Shown here piece after piece: positions 54,937 to 63,379 of a stretch of DNA of 64,000 nucleotides. The stretch comes from Lysobacter sp. GTDB taxonomy: Bacteria; Pseudomonadota; Gammaproteobacteria; Xanthomonadales; Xanthomonadaceae. Both the position numbers and the translations under genes were made by a program. Below the pieces are notes generated by a model. That model searched no databases, was not told the DNA's origin, and worked only from the letters and a program-made list of their open reading frames with translations. Numbering within the stretch: the first letter of the stretch is position 1; each line of letters starts with the position of its first letter. Location of the stretch: the NCBI GenBank assembly GCA_019634715.1, contig JAHCAU010000003.1:62001-126000 (forward strand), written 5' to 3'.

Positions 54937-56850
54937 ATGACCGCTTTCACCGACCGCATCGGCGGCGTCTGGCCACGTACGGCCATCATCCTGCACGACC
55001 TGTGCATGGTCTGGCTGTCCTGGACCGGTCTGGTCCAGTTGCGTTACATCATGGTCGCCAATGCCGCGCATCCACCGCTCTGGTCGGTCGAGAGCCTGCT
55101 CGTCCTGGTCGCGCAGGGACTGGTGTTCTGGTACGTCGGCCTGTATCGCGGCATCTGGCGTTTCGCCAGCGTGCCCGACCTCGTCAACATCGTGAAGGCG
55201 AGCCTGATCGGGCTGTTCGCCATCGTGCTCTCCCTCTTCATCTACAACCGGCTCGACCAGACCTCGCGACTGGCGCTGGTCATGTATCCGCTGCTGCTGA
55301 GCGTGATGCTCGGCGCACCCAGGCTGCTGTACCGGTCGTGGAAGGACCATGGCCGCATCAACAGCGACAAGGCTGCGGTGCGCGTGCTGATCCTCGGCGC
55401 CGGCCGGGCCGGCGATGCGCTGGTCCGCGACCTGTTGCGCACCGGTGCCTATCAGCCGGTCGGCTTCCTCGACGATGCCGCCAGATTGCGCGGTACCCAT
55501 CTGCACGGCGTGCCGGTGCTGGGCCGGATCGACGATGTGACGCGCATCGCGCCGGAAACCGCCGCCAAGCTGCTCGTGATCGCCATGCCGTCGCTCGATG
55601 CCCAGCGCATGCGCCGGGTGATCGAAGCCTGCGAGCGCACCGGCCTGCCGTTCCGCATGGTGCCGCGTCTCAACGACATCCTCGAAGGCCGCTCGTTGCC
55701 TGGCGAACTGAAGGAGGTGGCGATCGAGGACCTGCTCGGTCGCGCCCCGGTGGTGCCGGACTGGAAGGCAATGCGCGACTGGCTCGGCGGGCGCAGCGTA
55801 CTGGTCACCGGTGCCGGCGGTTCGATCGGCTCGGAACTCTGCCGCCAGTGCGCGCGCCACGGCGCCAGCCGCATCATGCTGGTCGAGATCGACGAACTGG
55901 CGCTGATCACCACGCGCATGCGTTTGTCGCGTGACTTCCCCGGCATCGAAGTCGCCGCCGTGCTCGGCGATTGCGGCGACCCGGCGGTCATCCAGCATGC
56001 GCTGCGGATCGGCAATCCCGATGCCGTGTTCCACGCCGCCGCCTACAAGCAGGTTCCCCTGCTGGAAGAGCAACTGCGCGAGGCCGTGCGCAACAACGTG
56101 CTCGCGACCGAAACCGTCGCGCGCGCAAGCGTCGAGGCCGGGGTGGGAAGTTTCGTGCTGATCTCGACCGACAAGGCCGTCGACCCGGTCAACGTCCTCG
56201 GCGCGACCAAGCGCCTGGCCGAAATGTTGTGCCAGCGCCTGGACGATCCGCGTACCACCCGCTTCGTCACCGTGCGCTTCGGCAACGTGCTGGATTCGGC
56301 CGGCAGCGTGGTGCCGCTGTTCCGCGAACAGATCCGCAGCGGCGGGCCGGTGACCGTGACCGATCCGGAAGTCACGCGCTTCTTCATGACGATCCCCGAA
56401 GCCTGCCAGCTGATCCTGCAGGCCTCGGCGATCGGCTCGCAGCAGGCGATCTACACGCTCGACATGGGCGAGCCGGTGTCGATCCGCGTGCTGGCCGAGC
56501 AGATGATCCGCCTGGCCGGCAAACAGCCGGGGCGCGACATCGCCATCGTGTACACCGGCCTGCGGGCAGGCGAGAAGCTGCATGAGACCCTGTTCCACGC
56601 CGACGAACGCTACAGGCCGACGTCGCATCCGAAGATCCTGCAGGCGCAGCCGCGCCATGTATCCGCCGAGGCGCTGGCGCAGGCGCTGGCCCGCCTGCGC
56701 AAGGCCTGCGTCGCCTACGATCTCGACGGCATGGCGTCGCTGCTGCGCGAGGCGGTGCCGGAGTTCGTGCCTACGCCAGCCGCAGACGAGGGCCGGTCCG
56801 CTGAGACCACGGTGGTACCATTTCCCGCCCGCAGTGCGCGTGGTGCCTGA
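54937..56850 (+). CDS. Membrane NDP-sugar 4,6-dehydratase/epimerase (WbpM/CapD-like)
   Basis: The 637-residue protein has four N-terminal transmembrane helices, a first Rossmann domain (VLILGAGRAGDALVRDLL, near residue 150) and a catalytic extended SDR domain. The latter has the NAD(P) motif VTGAGGSIGSELCRQ near residue 290 and the WbpM-type catalytic region STDKAVDPVNVLGATKR. Such enzymes convert UDP-GlcNAc to 4-keto-6-deoxy sugars for O-antigen. ATG 54937 is chosen: GAGGAG lies eight bases before it, but only two before the alternative at 54931. It pairs logically with the upstream transferase and galU. Confidence 0.94.
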   Translation: MTAFTDRIGGVWPRTAIILHDLCMVWLSWTGLVQLRYIMVANAAHPPLWSVESLLVLVAQGLVFWYVGLYRGIWRFASVPDLVNIVKASLIGLFAIVLSLFIYNRLDQTSRLALVMYPLLLSVMLGAPRLLYRSWKDHGRINSDKAAVRVLILGAGRAGDALVRDLLRTGAYQPVGFLDDAARLRGTHLHGVPVLGRIDDVTRIAPETAAKLLVIAMPSLDAQRMRRVIEACERTGLPFRMVPRLNDILEGRSLPGELKEVAIEDLLGRAPVVPDWKAMRDWLGGRSVLVTGAGGSIGSELCRQCARHGASRIMLVEIDELALITTRMRLSRDFPGIEVAAVLGDCGDPAVIQHALRIGNPDAVFHAAAYKQVPLLEEQLREAVRNNVLATETVARASVEAGVGSFVLISTDKAVDPVNVLGATKRLAEMLCQRLDDPRTTRFVTVRFGNVLDSAGSVVPLFREQIRSGGPVTVTDPEVTRFFMTIPEACQLILQASAIGSQQAIYTLDMGEPVSIRVLAEQMIRLAGKQPGRDIAIVYTGLRAGEKLHETLFHADERYRPTSHPKILQAQPRHVSAEALAQALARLRKACVAYDLDGMASLLREAVPEFVPTPAADEGRSAETTVVPFPARSARGA

Positions 56851-56975
56851 TCCGCGTCGCGCGTGATGCCTGCATCCTCCGGCGACCGCAAAGTGGCTAC
56901 CCGTGGCGCACATCCCGCGCGGAATCAGCCCGAGAGCGACGCTGCACGCACCGCATTTCCTGACCACGAGCATCC

Positions 56976-57872
56976 ATGAGCCGTATCCGCAAAGCTGTGT
57001 TCCCGGTGGCCGGTCTGGGCACCCGATTCCTTCCCGCCACCAAGACCGTACCCAAGGAGATGCTGCCGATCGTCGATCGGCCGCTGATCCAGTACGCCGT
57101 CGACGAGGCCGTCGAGGCAGGCTGCGACACGCTGATCTTCGTCACCAACCGCTACAAGCACGCGGTGGCCGATTACTTCGACAAGGCCTACGAGCTGGAA
57201 CAAAAGCTCGAGAAGTCCGGCAAGACCGAACAATTGGAACTGGTCCGCAACGTGCTGCCGCCGCATGTGCGCGCGGTGTTCGTGACCCAGGCCGAAGCGC
57301 TGGGGCTGGGCCATGCGGTGCTCTGCGCCAAGCCCATCGTCGGCGACGAGCCCTTCGCCGTGCTGCTGCCGGACGACCTGATCTGGAATCGCGGCGACGG
57401 CGCGCTCAAGCAGATGGCCGATGCCGCCGAAGACAGCGGTTCCAGTGTGATCGCGGTGCAGGACGTGCCGCGCGAGCAGACCGGCAGCTACGGCATCGTC
57501 GCGACCGACGGCTTCGCGGGGCGCAGCGGTCGCATCCGCGCGATCGTGGAGAAGCCCAGGCCCGAGGCGGCGCCGAGCAATCTGGCGGTGGTCGGGCGCT
57601 ACGTGCTCGACGGCCGCATCTTCGACCTGCTGGAGAAGACCACGCCGGGCGCGGGCGGTGAGATCCAGCTGACCGATGCCATCGCCGCGCTGCTCGACGA
57701 GCAGCCGGTGCATGCCTACCGTTTCCAGGGCACGCGCTTCGATTGCGGCACCCATCTGGGCCTGATCGAAGCCACCATCCGCTATGCCCTCGATCACGAG
57801 AAGCTCAGCGATGCCGCGCGCGGCATGATGCAGGACGCGCTGAGCGAACTGGGCGTGGTCGACCTCGACTGA
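56976..57872 (+). CDS. galU: UTP-glucose-1-phosphate uridylyltransferase
   Basis: This 298-residue enzyme makes UDP-glucose from UTP and glucose-1-phosphate. The nucleotide-binding start [24 protein letters not shown] is present, as are [16 protein letters not shown], the sugar-binding VEKP and the late [12 protein letters not shown]. The length matches family members. It ends the sugar-nucleotide block; the oxidoreductase gene begins eleven bases later. Confidence 0.97.
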   Translation: MSRIRKAVFPVAGLGTRFLPATKTVPKEMLPIVDRPLIQYAVDEAVEAGCDTLIFVTNRYKHAVADYFDKAYELEQKLEKSGKTEQLELVRNVLPPHVRAVFVTQAEALGLGHAVLCAKPIVGDEPFAVLLPDDLIWNRGDGALKQMADAAEDSGSSVIAVQDVPREQTGSYGIVATDGFAGRSGRIRAIVEKPRPEAAPSNLAVVGRYVLDGRIFDLLEKTTPGAGGEIQLTDAIAALLDEQPVHAYRFQGTRFDCGTHLGLIEATIRYALDHEKLSDAARGMMQDALSELGVVDLD

Positions 57873-57883
57873 AGAGGCGCAGG

Positions 57884-59182
57884 GTGGTCGACGGCGATGC
57901 CATTTTCTACCGCGCCACGCTGGGCGAAGCGGCCCGCCTGCCTGCGTTGCAGGGACGTCAGGACGCCGATGTCTGCGTGGTCGGTGGCGGCTTCGCCGGG
58001 CTGAACACCGCCCTGGGCCTGTGCGAGCGCGGCATGCGCGAGGTCGTGGTGCTCGAAGCCGAGCGCATCGGCCACGGCGCGTCGGGCCGCAATGGCGGTT
58101 TCGTGTTTTCGGGTTTCTCGCGCGGCGAGGCCGATCTGCTGCGCGAACTCGGTCCGGTGCGTGCGAAGGCCCTGCATGCCGGCACCGTCGCAGCGGTCGA
58201 CCTGATCCGTGCGCGTTGCCAGCGGCATGCGATCGATTGCGACCTGGTCGACGAAGGCGTGATCTGGGCCAACTGGTTTCGCGATCCCGCAGCCCTTCAC
58301 GCCCGGCAGCGCCTGCTCTCCGAGCATTTCGGCGTGGAGTGGCAGTGGATCCCGCGCCCGCGCATGCGCGAACTGCTCGATACCGATCGCTATGCCGATG
58401 GGTTGTTCGAGCCGAATGCCTTCCACTTTCATCCGCTCAAATACGCGCAGGGCGTTGCAGCTGCGGCGATCACGCTGGGCGCGCGCATCCACGAATCCAC
58501 GCCGGCCATCGCGCTGGCGCGCGACGGTGCAGGCTGGTGCGTACGTACGCCCGAAGGCGAGGTCCGCGCGCGGCAGGTCGTGCTGGCCTGCGGCGGCTAC
58601 CTCGCGGGCCTGCGTCGTGAGGTCGATGCCGCGGTGTTGCCCATCGCGACCTACGTGATGGTGACCGCGCCGCTCGGCGAACGCCTGTCCTCGGTTCTGC
58701 GCACGCGCGCCGCGGTGTACGACACCCGTTTCGCCTTCGATTATTACCGGCCGCTGCCCGACACCCGGCTGCTCTGGGGCGGACGCATTTCCGTGCTCGA
58801 CCGTTCGCCCGCGCAGGTGCAGCGGCTGCTGCAGGGCGATCTCGCACGTGTCTATCCGCAACTGGCCGATGCGCGCATCGACTTCGCCTGGTCCGGCCTG
58901 ATGAGCTATGCGCGGCACGAGATGCCGCAGATCGCGCAGGTCGAGAGCGGCCTGTGGGTCGCGCAGGCTTTTGGTGGCCACGGCGTTGCACCGACCACCT
59001 TTGCTGGCGAAGTCCTGGCGGCCGCGATCGCCGAAGGCGACACGCGCTGGCGCGGGTTCGCCGATTACGGGCTGGTGTCGGCCCTGAAGCCGGCGGGCTT
59101 CCTCGGCGCGCAGATGACCTACTGGTGGCTGCAGATGCGTGACGCATTCCGCGATCTGCACGGCGGCGCGCGCGGCGGCTGA
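57884..59182 (+). CDS. FAD-dependent amine oxidase-like oxidoreductase (DAO/PuuB family)
   Basis: The 432-residue flavoprotein of the D-amino-acid-oxidase family has the dinucleotide motif VCVVGGGFAGLNTALGL near residue 30, the FAD contact ERIGHGASGRNGGFVFSGF and the C-terminal QAFGGHGVAPTTFAGEVLA. The segment ARIDFAWSGLMSYARHEMPQI resembles gamma-glutamylputrescine oxidases, which would fit the polyamine genes 10 kb upstream, but the substrate is not certain. It starts at a GTG with GAGG seven bases before. It is the last gene before the peptide cluster; no terminator is visible between them. Confidence 0.9.
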   Translation: MVDGDAIFYRATLGEAARLPALQGRQDADVCVVGGGFAGLNTALGLCERGMREVVVLEAERIGHGASGRNGGFVFSGFSRGEADLLRELGPVRAKALHAGTVAAVDLIRARCQRHAIDCDLVDEGVIWANWFRDPAALHARQRLLSEHFGVEWQWIPRPRMRELLDTDRYADGLFEPNAFHFHPLKYAQGVAAAAITLGARIHESTPAIALARDGAGWCVRTPEGEVRARQVVLACGGYLAGLRREVDAAVLPIATYVMVTAPLGERLSSVLRTRAAVYDTRFAFDYYRPLPDTRLLWGGRISVLDRSPAQVQRLLQGDLARVYPQLADARIDFAWSGLMSYARHEMPQIAQVESGLWVAQAFGGHGVAPTTFAGEVLAAAIAEGDTRWRGFADYGLVSALKPAGFLGAQMTYWWLQMRDAFRDLHGGARGG

Positions 59183-59246
59183 GCATGGGCCGACCGCCGG
59201 TCGCTCCGATGGGGTGGTCGGCACGAAGCGGGTCTCCGTGGCGGGC

Positions 59247-59274
59247 TTGGCGTCCTGGACTTCTGGAGTACACT
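59247..59274 (+). promoter_or_regulatory. Candidate sigma-70 promoter of the peptide cluster
   Basis: TTGGCG (59247-59252) and TACACT (59269-59274) are separated by 16 bases and lie about 80 bases before the first precursor gene. The -10 matches four of six consensus positions, including the essential first T, A and last T. No stronger promoter was seen in the 174-base gap. Confidence 0.5.
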
Positions 59275-59356
59275 CGACCACGCGTCGCGCAGGGGCTGTG
59301 CCCGGTGACGCAGCCAGTGGCATCGTCACACTCCGAAGGACAAGGAAGGTGTATTG

Positions 59357-59572
59357 ATGGACAAGCGGCAGATTCTTTTCGCGTTCCGCCTCGCCGACGC
59401 CACGCGCGAGACGCCACCGGATCGCGACGCGCCCCATGACGGGCATGCGCACGACCCGCGATGGAAAGCCCGGGACGGCATCGCTGCCGCGGGCTGCACC
59501 GATTATCGCTTCCCCGGGAATCTCCGCGCCTGGAGCCAGGTCCTCGGCAACGACCGCGGCCTCTACTGCTGA
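59357..59572 (+). CDS. Putative RiPP precursor peptide 1
   Basis: The 71-residue peptide starts MDKRQILFAFRLADATR and ends in the core WKARDGIAAAGCTDYRFPGN, then LRAWSQVLGNDRGLYC. Compared with its two downstream paralogues it carries a longer His/Asp-rich linker (PPDRDAPHDGHAHDP) between leader and core. AAGGAAGGT six bases before the ATG is a strong ribosome-binding site. The two Cys are separated by 23 residues and the second is the last residue. It has no signal peptide. Its place before an ATP-grasp ligase gene and its similarity to the two neighbours make a modified-peptide precursor the best reading. The family is not one I can name. Confidence 0.85.
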   Translation: MDKRQILFAFRLADATRETPPDRDAPHDGHAHDPRWKARDGIAAAGCTDYRFPGNLRAWSQVLGNDRGLYC

Positions 59573-59795
59573 TCTCTCCCCCGTTTTCTGCGATCCGACG
59601 GCCCGCCTGGTGGCGGTGTCGGTGCGGCCATGGACGGTCGCGGGCGTTTCGGCCGACAGGCCGGTGCGTCCAGGCGCGGTTCGGCATCCGGCCGGCCGCG
59701 CGGCGGAGGCAGCGCGTCGGAGACGCGCTGGCCGTGTCCGCGAGGCCCGCACATCCGCGCGGGTGATTTCCATCCATCAGAAAGGAACCATCGAC

Positions 59796-59981
59796 ATGGA
59801 CAACAAGCAGACCCTGTTCGCGTTCAAGCTCGCCGCCAGGGACAACGGCCAGCCGCAGGCGCAGGCCCAGTGGAAGGCACAGGATGGCGTTGCCGCCGCA
59901 GGCTGCACGGACTACCGCTTCCCGGGCAACGTGCGTTATCCGCACGCAACGCTGGGCGCGGATCGCGGCGTCTACTGCTGA
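59796..59981 (+). CDS. Putative RiPP precursor peptide 2
   Basis: This 61-residue paralogue of the peptide upstream starts MDNKQTLFAFKLAARDNG and ends WKAQDGVAAAGCTDYRFPGN, then VRYPHATLGADRGVYC. AAAGGA lies nine bases before the ATG. The leader (LFAFKLA) and the core (WKA.DG..AAGCTDYRFPGN..., G.DRG.YC) are conserved while the linker QPQAQAQ differs, which is the usual pattern of RiPP precursors with a leader read by the enzyme and a modified core. A 223-bp gap without a gene separates it from precursor 1. Confidence 0.87.
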   Translation: MDNKQTLFAFKLAARDNGQPQAQAQWKAQDGVAAAGCTDYRFPGNVRYPHATLGADRGVYC

Positions 59982-60069
59982 TCGAACGCGCAGGATGCGT
60001 TGCGGCGCAGGGAGGCGCCAGATCGGATCACCGAATCACATCAACACTCGATGCAAGGAGAAGCAAGAC

Positions 60070-60255
60070 ATGGACAACAAGAAGACACTGTTCGCGTTCA
60101 AGCTGGCAACGGACCGCACCCTCGAACAGGCGAATGCCGATGACCAGTGGAAGGCCCGCGACGGTGCCGCCACCGCAGGCTGCAGCGAATACCTTTACCC
60201 GGGCAACTATCGTTACGACGGCTGGATGGGGCGCGACCAGGGCGACTACTGCTGA
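60070..60255 (+). CDS. Putative RiPP precursor peptide 3
   Basis: The 61-residue third paralogue starts MDNKKTLFAFKLATDR and ends WKARDGAATAGCSEYLYPGN, then YRYDGWMGRDQGDYC. The T-D pair after the first Cys becomes S-E, a conservative change on both a hydroxyl and an acidic residue, which is what an ester-forming pair would tolerate. Two more Asp and an extra Trp make its core the most divergent, and the Cys spacing is 22 instead of 23. AAGGAG lies nine bases before the ATG. It is 79 bases before the ATP-grasp gene. Confidence 0.87.
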   Translation: MDNKKTLFAFKLATDRTLEQANADDQWKARDGAATAGCSEYLYPGNYRYDGWMGRDQGDYC

Positions 60256-60334
60256 TGCTGACCACGGTGCGGAGGCATGGCCTCCGCACCGTCTCCCGCA
60301 TTCCTTTGCACCTTCCAGCAAGCGCGCCTCGTCC

Positions 60335-61363
60335 ATGCCCACACGCATCCTGATCGTCACCCGCCGCGACGATCTCCACGCCGATCTCGTCGTCGAACGT
60401 CTTCGCGCCCGCGGTGAAATGCCTTTCCGCCTCGATCTCGATGCCTTCCCGGCACGCTACGCCATCGCCCTGCATTTCGACGGTCATCGGTGGCAGGGCA
60501 CGCTGTCGAACCGCGACGATGGTGCGCGCCTCCGCATCGACGACATCTGCGCGGTATGGACCCGCAAGACCGCCGATTTCGCCTTCGCCGCCGTGCTGGG
60601 CGCGCAGGAGCGCGCATACGCGGTCGGCGAGACGACCCACATCCTGTCCGGACTGCTGCACGGGCTCGACGCCTACTGGATGAGCCATCCCTCCGCCGTG
60701 CGCGCCGCGCAGTGGAAGGGGGAGCAGCTCCTGCGCGCCGCGCGCATGGGCTTCCGCGTGCCGCCGTCGCTGATCGCCGACGACAAGTCGGCCGTGCTTG
60801 CCTTTCGCGAAGCCATGGCCGGCGACATCGTGTTCAAGACCATGGAATCGCCCTTCCTCGCCGCCGACGAGGTCGGCGACGACGAGCGCGTGGCCCACGG
60901 CATCGGCACCACGCGCATCGAACCGGAGCATGAGGCCATGCTCGATGCCGTGAGCACGCTTCCGTGCTTCTTCCAGCGGCACGTTCCCAAACGCCACGAG
61001 GTGCGCGCCACCGTGATCGGCGACCGCGTGTTCGCGGCACGCATCCATTCGCAGGACGACGCACGCACCCGCGTCGACTTCCGCAACTACGAGGCCCCGG
61101 TGCGCTACGAAGCCACGCGCCTGCCGGACGAGATCGAACGTCGCTGCGTGGCTTTCGTGCACAGTTACGGCCTGACCTACGGTGCGATCGACCTGATCGT
61201 CGACCACGAGGGCGACTACGTGTTCCTGGAGAACAACCCCGGCGGGCAGTTCCTGTTCGTCGAACAACGCGTGCCGGAACTGGCGATGCTCGATGCCGTG
61301 GCCGATTGCCTGCTCGTTGGCGCGACGACGCGTCCGGACGTGGCCGCGGGCGCCTGCGCATGA
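60335..61363 (+). CDS. ATP-grasp RiPP ligase (graspetide synthetase-like)
   Basis: The 342-residue protein has the layout of MvdC/MvdD-type peptide ligases: an N-terminal start ILIVTRRDDLHADLVVERLR, VWTRKTADFAF, and SHPSAVRAAQWKGEQLLRAARMGFRVPPSLI leading into the ATP-grasp domain. ATP/metal-binding residues are visible in VFKTM and in DLIVDHEGDYVFLENNPGGQ, with FLFVEQ following. The last motif is diagnostic of the ribosomal-peptide ligases that form ester or amide links between Ser/Thr/Lys and Asp/Glu side chains through acyl phosphates. Its position right after three precursor genes supports this. The stop overlaps the next start (ATGA). Confidence 0.9.
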   Translation: MPTRILIVTRRDDLHADLVVERLRARGEMPFRLDLDAFPARYAIALHFDGHRWQGTLSNRDDGARLRIDDICAVWTRKTADFAFAAVLGAQERAYAVGETTHILSGLLHGLDAYWMSHPSAVRAAQWKGEQLLRAARMGFRVPPSLIADDKSAVLAFREAMAGDIVFKTMESPFLAADEVGDDERVAHGIGTTRIEPEHEAMLDAVSTLPCFFQRHVPKRHEVRATVIGDRVFAARIHSQDDARTRVDFRNYEAPVRYEATRLPDEIERRCVAFVHSYGLTYGAIDLIVDHEGDYVFLENNPGGQFLFVEQRVPELAMLDAVADCLLVGATTRPDVAAGACA

Positions 61364-62235
61364 GCGTGCTGGCGCGACTGCGCGAGATCGAAGCCCATGG
61401 CGGCGGCCCGGCGCTGGTCTTCGCGGCGTCGCGGCTGGACATCGACATGCTGCCGCCGCTGTACGAGGCCCTGCGCGGGATCGGCCGTGTGCCGCGCCTG
61501 CAGGTGGTGGTGCAATGCCGGGGCGGCGAGACCAACGCCGCGCGCAGGATCGCCCTGCTGCTGCACGAGTTCGCCGATGAGGTGGTGTTCGTGGTGCCGC
61601 ACTTCTGCGAATCCGCAGGCACCGTGATGGCGCTGGGCGCGCACCGCATCGTCGCCGGGCCGCTGTCGATCTTCTCGCCGATCGATCCGCACCTGAGTGC
61701 GGAGGCGGGCGGGCGCGGCCCGTCTTCGATGTCGGTGCAGGATCTGCGGCAGTTCTGGCGGATGGCGCGCGACTGGTTCGATCTCGACGAGGCTGCGGCG
61801 AAGGCGTTCGCACTGCAGGTGCTGGGCCAGAGCATCTTTCCGACCACGCTGACGTCCTTCCACCGCTGCGCGCAGGAAGTGCAGGCGATGGGCGAGGAGT
61901 TGCTGGCGCTGCACATGGGCGACCGTCCGGCGGACGCGCGCATCGCGATCGTCGACACGCTGCTCCACGGCTTCCATTCGCATACCCATGCCCTGACCCG
62001 CGACGACCTGCGACGGATCGGCCTGCCGGTGGCGTCCGATCCGGTGCTGGAAGAGACCGCCTGGATCCTGGTGCGGGCTCTGCGCGGCCATGTCGGACCG
62101 GACACGCGCGGCGGCGAGGAATCGCCGTGGTTCGATGCCGCCCTGGTCACCGCGACCCAGGCCGTGCGCCGCCAGCGCGATTTCCAGGTGCCGGCACCGC
62201 GCTGGTCGGCGTTCGATCCGGAGGCCGCATCGTGA
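61360..62235 (+). CDS. ClpP-fold serine protease, SDH/SppA-like
   Basis: The 291-residue protein has no signal peptide. The N-terminal part reads GGGPALVFAASRLDIDMLPPLYEALR, then VVVQCRGGETNAARRIALLLHE. The probable nucleophile Ser is in VVPHFCESAGTVMALGAHRIV, followed by PLSIFSPIDPHL. This is the pattern of the SDH (serine dehydrogenase proteinase) branch of the ClpP/crotonase fold, in which Ser acts with a downstream Lys or His/Asp. Coupled to the ATP-grasp gene by a four-base overlap, it is the best candidate for leader removal from the three precursors. The catalytic dyad partner is not certain from sequence. Confidence 0.82.
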   Translation: MSVLARLREIEAHGGGPALVFAASRLDIDMLPPLYEALRGIGRVPRLQVVVQCRGGETNAARRIALLLHEFADEVVFVVPHFCESAGTVMALGAHRIVAGPLSIFSPIDPHLSAEAGGRGPSSMSVQDLRQFWRMARDWFDLDEAAAKAFALQVLGQSIFPTTLTSFHRCAQEVQAMGEELLALHMGDRPADARIAIVDTLLHGFHSHTHALTRDDLRRIGLPVASDPVLEETAWILVRALRGHVGPDTRGGEESPWFDAALVTATQAVRRQRDFQVPAPRWSAFDPEAAS

Positions 62236-62759
62236 CAATGGTCGAGGCCGGCGCCGAACTCGCGCGCTGGCTGGTGCTGTCGGCGCTGCTGTTCGCGGCG
62301 GCCGCGAAGACGTTCGGGTTCGCCGCGTTCCGGCAGAGCATCGTCGACGGCTTCCCGATGCTCTCGGCGCAGGCGGGTGCCTGGGCCATGCTGGTCATCG
62401 TGGCGGAGTGGGGAATCGGCCTGGCGATGCTGCTCGGCGGTGGCGGGCTGCGCCCGGCCTCGCTCGCGGCGGCGCTGCTGTTCGCAGGCTTCACAGCGGT
62501 GATCGCCGTCGCGCTGGCGCGCGGCGAGGCCCTGGTCTGCAGCTGTTTCGGTGCGGGCGGGCGACAGGTAGGCATCGCCGATCTCGTCCGCGGCCTGCTG
62601 TTCGCATCGGCGGCGACCTGGGCCTGGTTCGCGGCGCCGTCCGCCGGCCCGCCCATGCCGGAGCGCCTGCTGCTGGCCGGTCTCGGCATCGCCCTGGTGC
62701 TGCCGACGGTGTGGATGCGCGAGTCGTTGTGGCTGCTGCGCGCGAAGGCGGGCGAGTGA
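62232..62759 (+). CDS. MauE/DoxX-family redox-associated membrane protein
   Basis: The 175-residue membrane protein has four or five helices (WLVLSALLFAAAAKTFGFAAF; MLVIVAEWGIGLAMLLGG; LAAALLFAGFTAVIAVAL; DLVRGLLFASAATWAWF). The conserved loop CSCFGAGGRQVGIADLVR is the MauE hallmark. MauE with MauD is needed for disulfide formation in methylamine dehydrogenase. The GTG at 62232 overlaps the previous stop and has GGAGG seven bases upstream, better than ATG 62238. Its stop overlaps the next GTG, so all four enzymes of the cluster are coupled. Confidence 0.87.
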   Translation: MTMVEAGAELARWLVLSALLFAAAAKTFGFAAFRQSIVDGFPMLSAQAGAWAMLVIVAEWGIGLAMLLGGGGLRPASLAAALLFAGFTAVIAVALARGEALVCSCFGAGGRQVGIADLVRGLLFASAATWAWFAAPSAGPPMPERLLLAGLGIALVLPTVWMRESLWLLRAKAGE

Positions 62760-63379
62760 ACATCACGCTGTCGTCGCCCGTGGTGTTCGTGGTACTGGCC
62801 TTGCTGGTCGTGCTGGTGCTGCTCAACCTGCTGCTGACGCTGCGCCTGGCCGCGATCGTGCAGCAGCGCGAGTACGACCGCCTGCCGCTGGCGTTTCCGG
62901 TCGGTGCGCCCTTGCCCGCGTTCAGCGCACGCAGGGTCCACGATGGGACGCCGGTGCACAGCGCCACGCTGGCGGGCGCCGCGTCCGTCCTGGTGTTCCT
63001 GTCGCCGGCCTGCGGCGACTGCCGGCGTCGCCGCGTGGAACTGATCGAACTGCATCCGGCGATCGTCGCTTCGGGGATCGGCCTGTGGGTCTTCGGCGCC
63101 GGTGCCCGGCGCCGTGTCCGCGCCTTCTTCGAAGGCACGCCGCTGGCGGCGCACCTCATGTCGATCCGTGCCGGCGTGCGGCGCAGGCTCAATGCGCGCA
63201 ATGCCGCACCGTTCTACCTGTTCGTGGACGACGCCGGCACCGTGGTCGCCAGCGGTTTCGTCGGCGACGACGACTGGCGCAGTTTCGATGCGCAGATGCG
63301 CGAGGCGCTGGAGGCGGCCGCTCGTGCGCCATCCGTGCCGCTCGAAAGCGGGCATGCCATCGTTGCCGAAACCGGCTGA
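62756..63379 (+). CDS. Membrane-anchored thioredoxin-like protein, MauD-like
   Basis: The 207-residue protein has one N-terminal helix (VVFVVLALLVVLVLLNLLLTL) and then a thioredoxin/AhpC-type domain: FPVGAPLPAFSARRVHDGTPV, VLVFLSPACGDCRRRRVEL with the active-site CGDC near residue 83, and the cis-Pro region APFYLFVDDAGTVVASG. It should face the periplasm and exchange thiols and disulfides. With MauE it forms the known MauD/MauE-type pair, here next to peptides with two invariant Cys. The start GTG lies within the MauE stop. Confidence 0.88.
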   Translation: MNITLSSPVVFVVLALLVVLVLLNLLLTLRLAAIVQQREYDRLPLAFPVGAPLPAFSARRVHDGTPVHSATLAGAASVLVFLSPACGDCRRRRVELIELHPAIVASGIGLWVFGAGARRRVRAFFEGTPLAAHLMSIRAGVRRRLNARNAAPFYLFVDDAGTVVASGFVGDDDWRSFDAQMREALEAAARAPSVPLESGHAIVAETG

